Positions 63,861-64,000 of a stretch of 64,000 nucleotides of DNA are shown here, piece by piece (position 1 is the stretch's first letter; every line of letters begins with the position of its first letter). Source of the DNA: Bettongia penicillata ogilbyi. Taxonomy: Eukaryota > Chordata > Mammalia > Diprotodontia > Potoroidae. Both the position numbers and the translations under genes were made by a program. Below the pieces are notes generated by a model. That model saw only the letters and a list, made by a program, of their open reading frames with translations, was not told where the DNA came from and ran no database searches. The stretch lies in assembly GCA_023548195.1 (NCBI GenBank), contig JAJHZJ010000415.1, positions 930,001-994,000 on the forward strand, written 5' to 3'.

Positions 63861-64000
63861 CATAAAACTACACATGTATGTGTGCACATCTACATTTCTG
63901 CTTGTGTATCACCAGTTTCCATTCCAACATAGCATTTAGACTTGGAAAGTATCTTTTGTTTAATTAGTTTTCTCCTCCACCCTGCAACTATTTATCAAAT
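63861..64000. other. Unrecognised sequence at the window edge
   Basis: Nothing recognised. Confidence 0.4.

Noticed and set aside
63499..63889. Serine/leucine-rich and arginine/glutamate-rich ORFs of 77-107 codons
   Set aside because: They are translations of the (GA)n tract on the two strands.

Overview
This window reads as intergenic or intronic DNA from a marsupial nuclear genome. It is AT-rich, has no open reading frame I can tie to a host gene, and is packed with mammalian retroposon fossils. The marsupial assignment rests on three things: tRNA-headed SINEs whose 3' tail resembles the RTE/BovB LINE end (for example 5093-5345, 16785-17010, 41500-41757); a second SINE group ending in a different shared tail (3660-3700, 20835-20866, 45478-45500, 49221-49245); and a very large load of recognisable L2, CR1/L3 and MIR copies. 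Family names come from my knowledge of repeat consensus sequences, not from a search. I cannot tell an Australian from an American marsupial.

Layout: 1-6,000 holds L2 and MIR fossils, one RTE-tailed repeat and the 3' end of a minus-strand L1 carrying a SINE and a long (TA)n. 6,739-9,850 holds an L1 3'UTR, decayed L1 ORF2 and an L2 3' end. 9,850-15,700 is mostly unrecognised. 15,700-17,062 is SINE and L3 debris. 17,235-19,762 is the best-preserved element: an L1-type 5'UTR, a broken ORF1, a CA tract and an L1 3'UTR with no ORF2, bounded by a 13-bp target-site duplication, i.e. a HAL1-like 'half-L1'. 19,800-27,436 is L2, SINE and MIR. 25,965-31,815 is a nested stack: an L2 contains a MIR and a second HAL1-like element, and the latter contains a truncated ordinary L1. 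33,485-34,985 is a third ORF1 copy. 35,000-64,000 is L2, MIR, MIR3, L3 and SINE debris among unrecognised DNA, with large microsatellites at 46,677-46,858, 60,498-60,645 and 63,596-63,714.

There are no working gene sets. Any biology here is retrotransposon biology. The HAL1-like elements encode, or once encoded, only the ORF1 RNA-binding protein and would have needed a reverse transcriptase from a full L1. The SINEs carry tails matching two RTE-type LINE ends and would have been copied by those LINEs. All identified coding regions are pseudogenes. Intervals in which I recognise nothing are listed as such.
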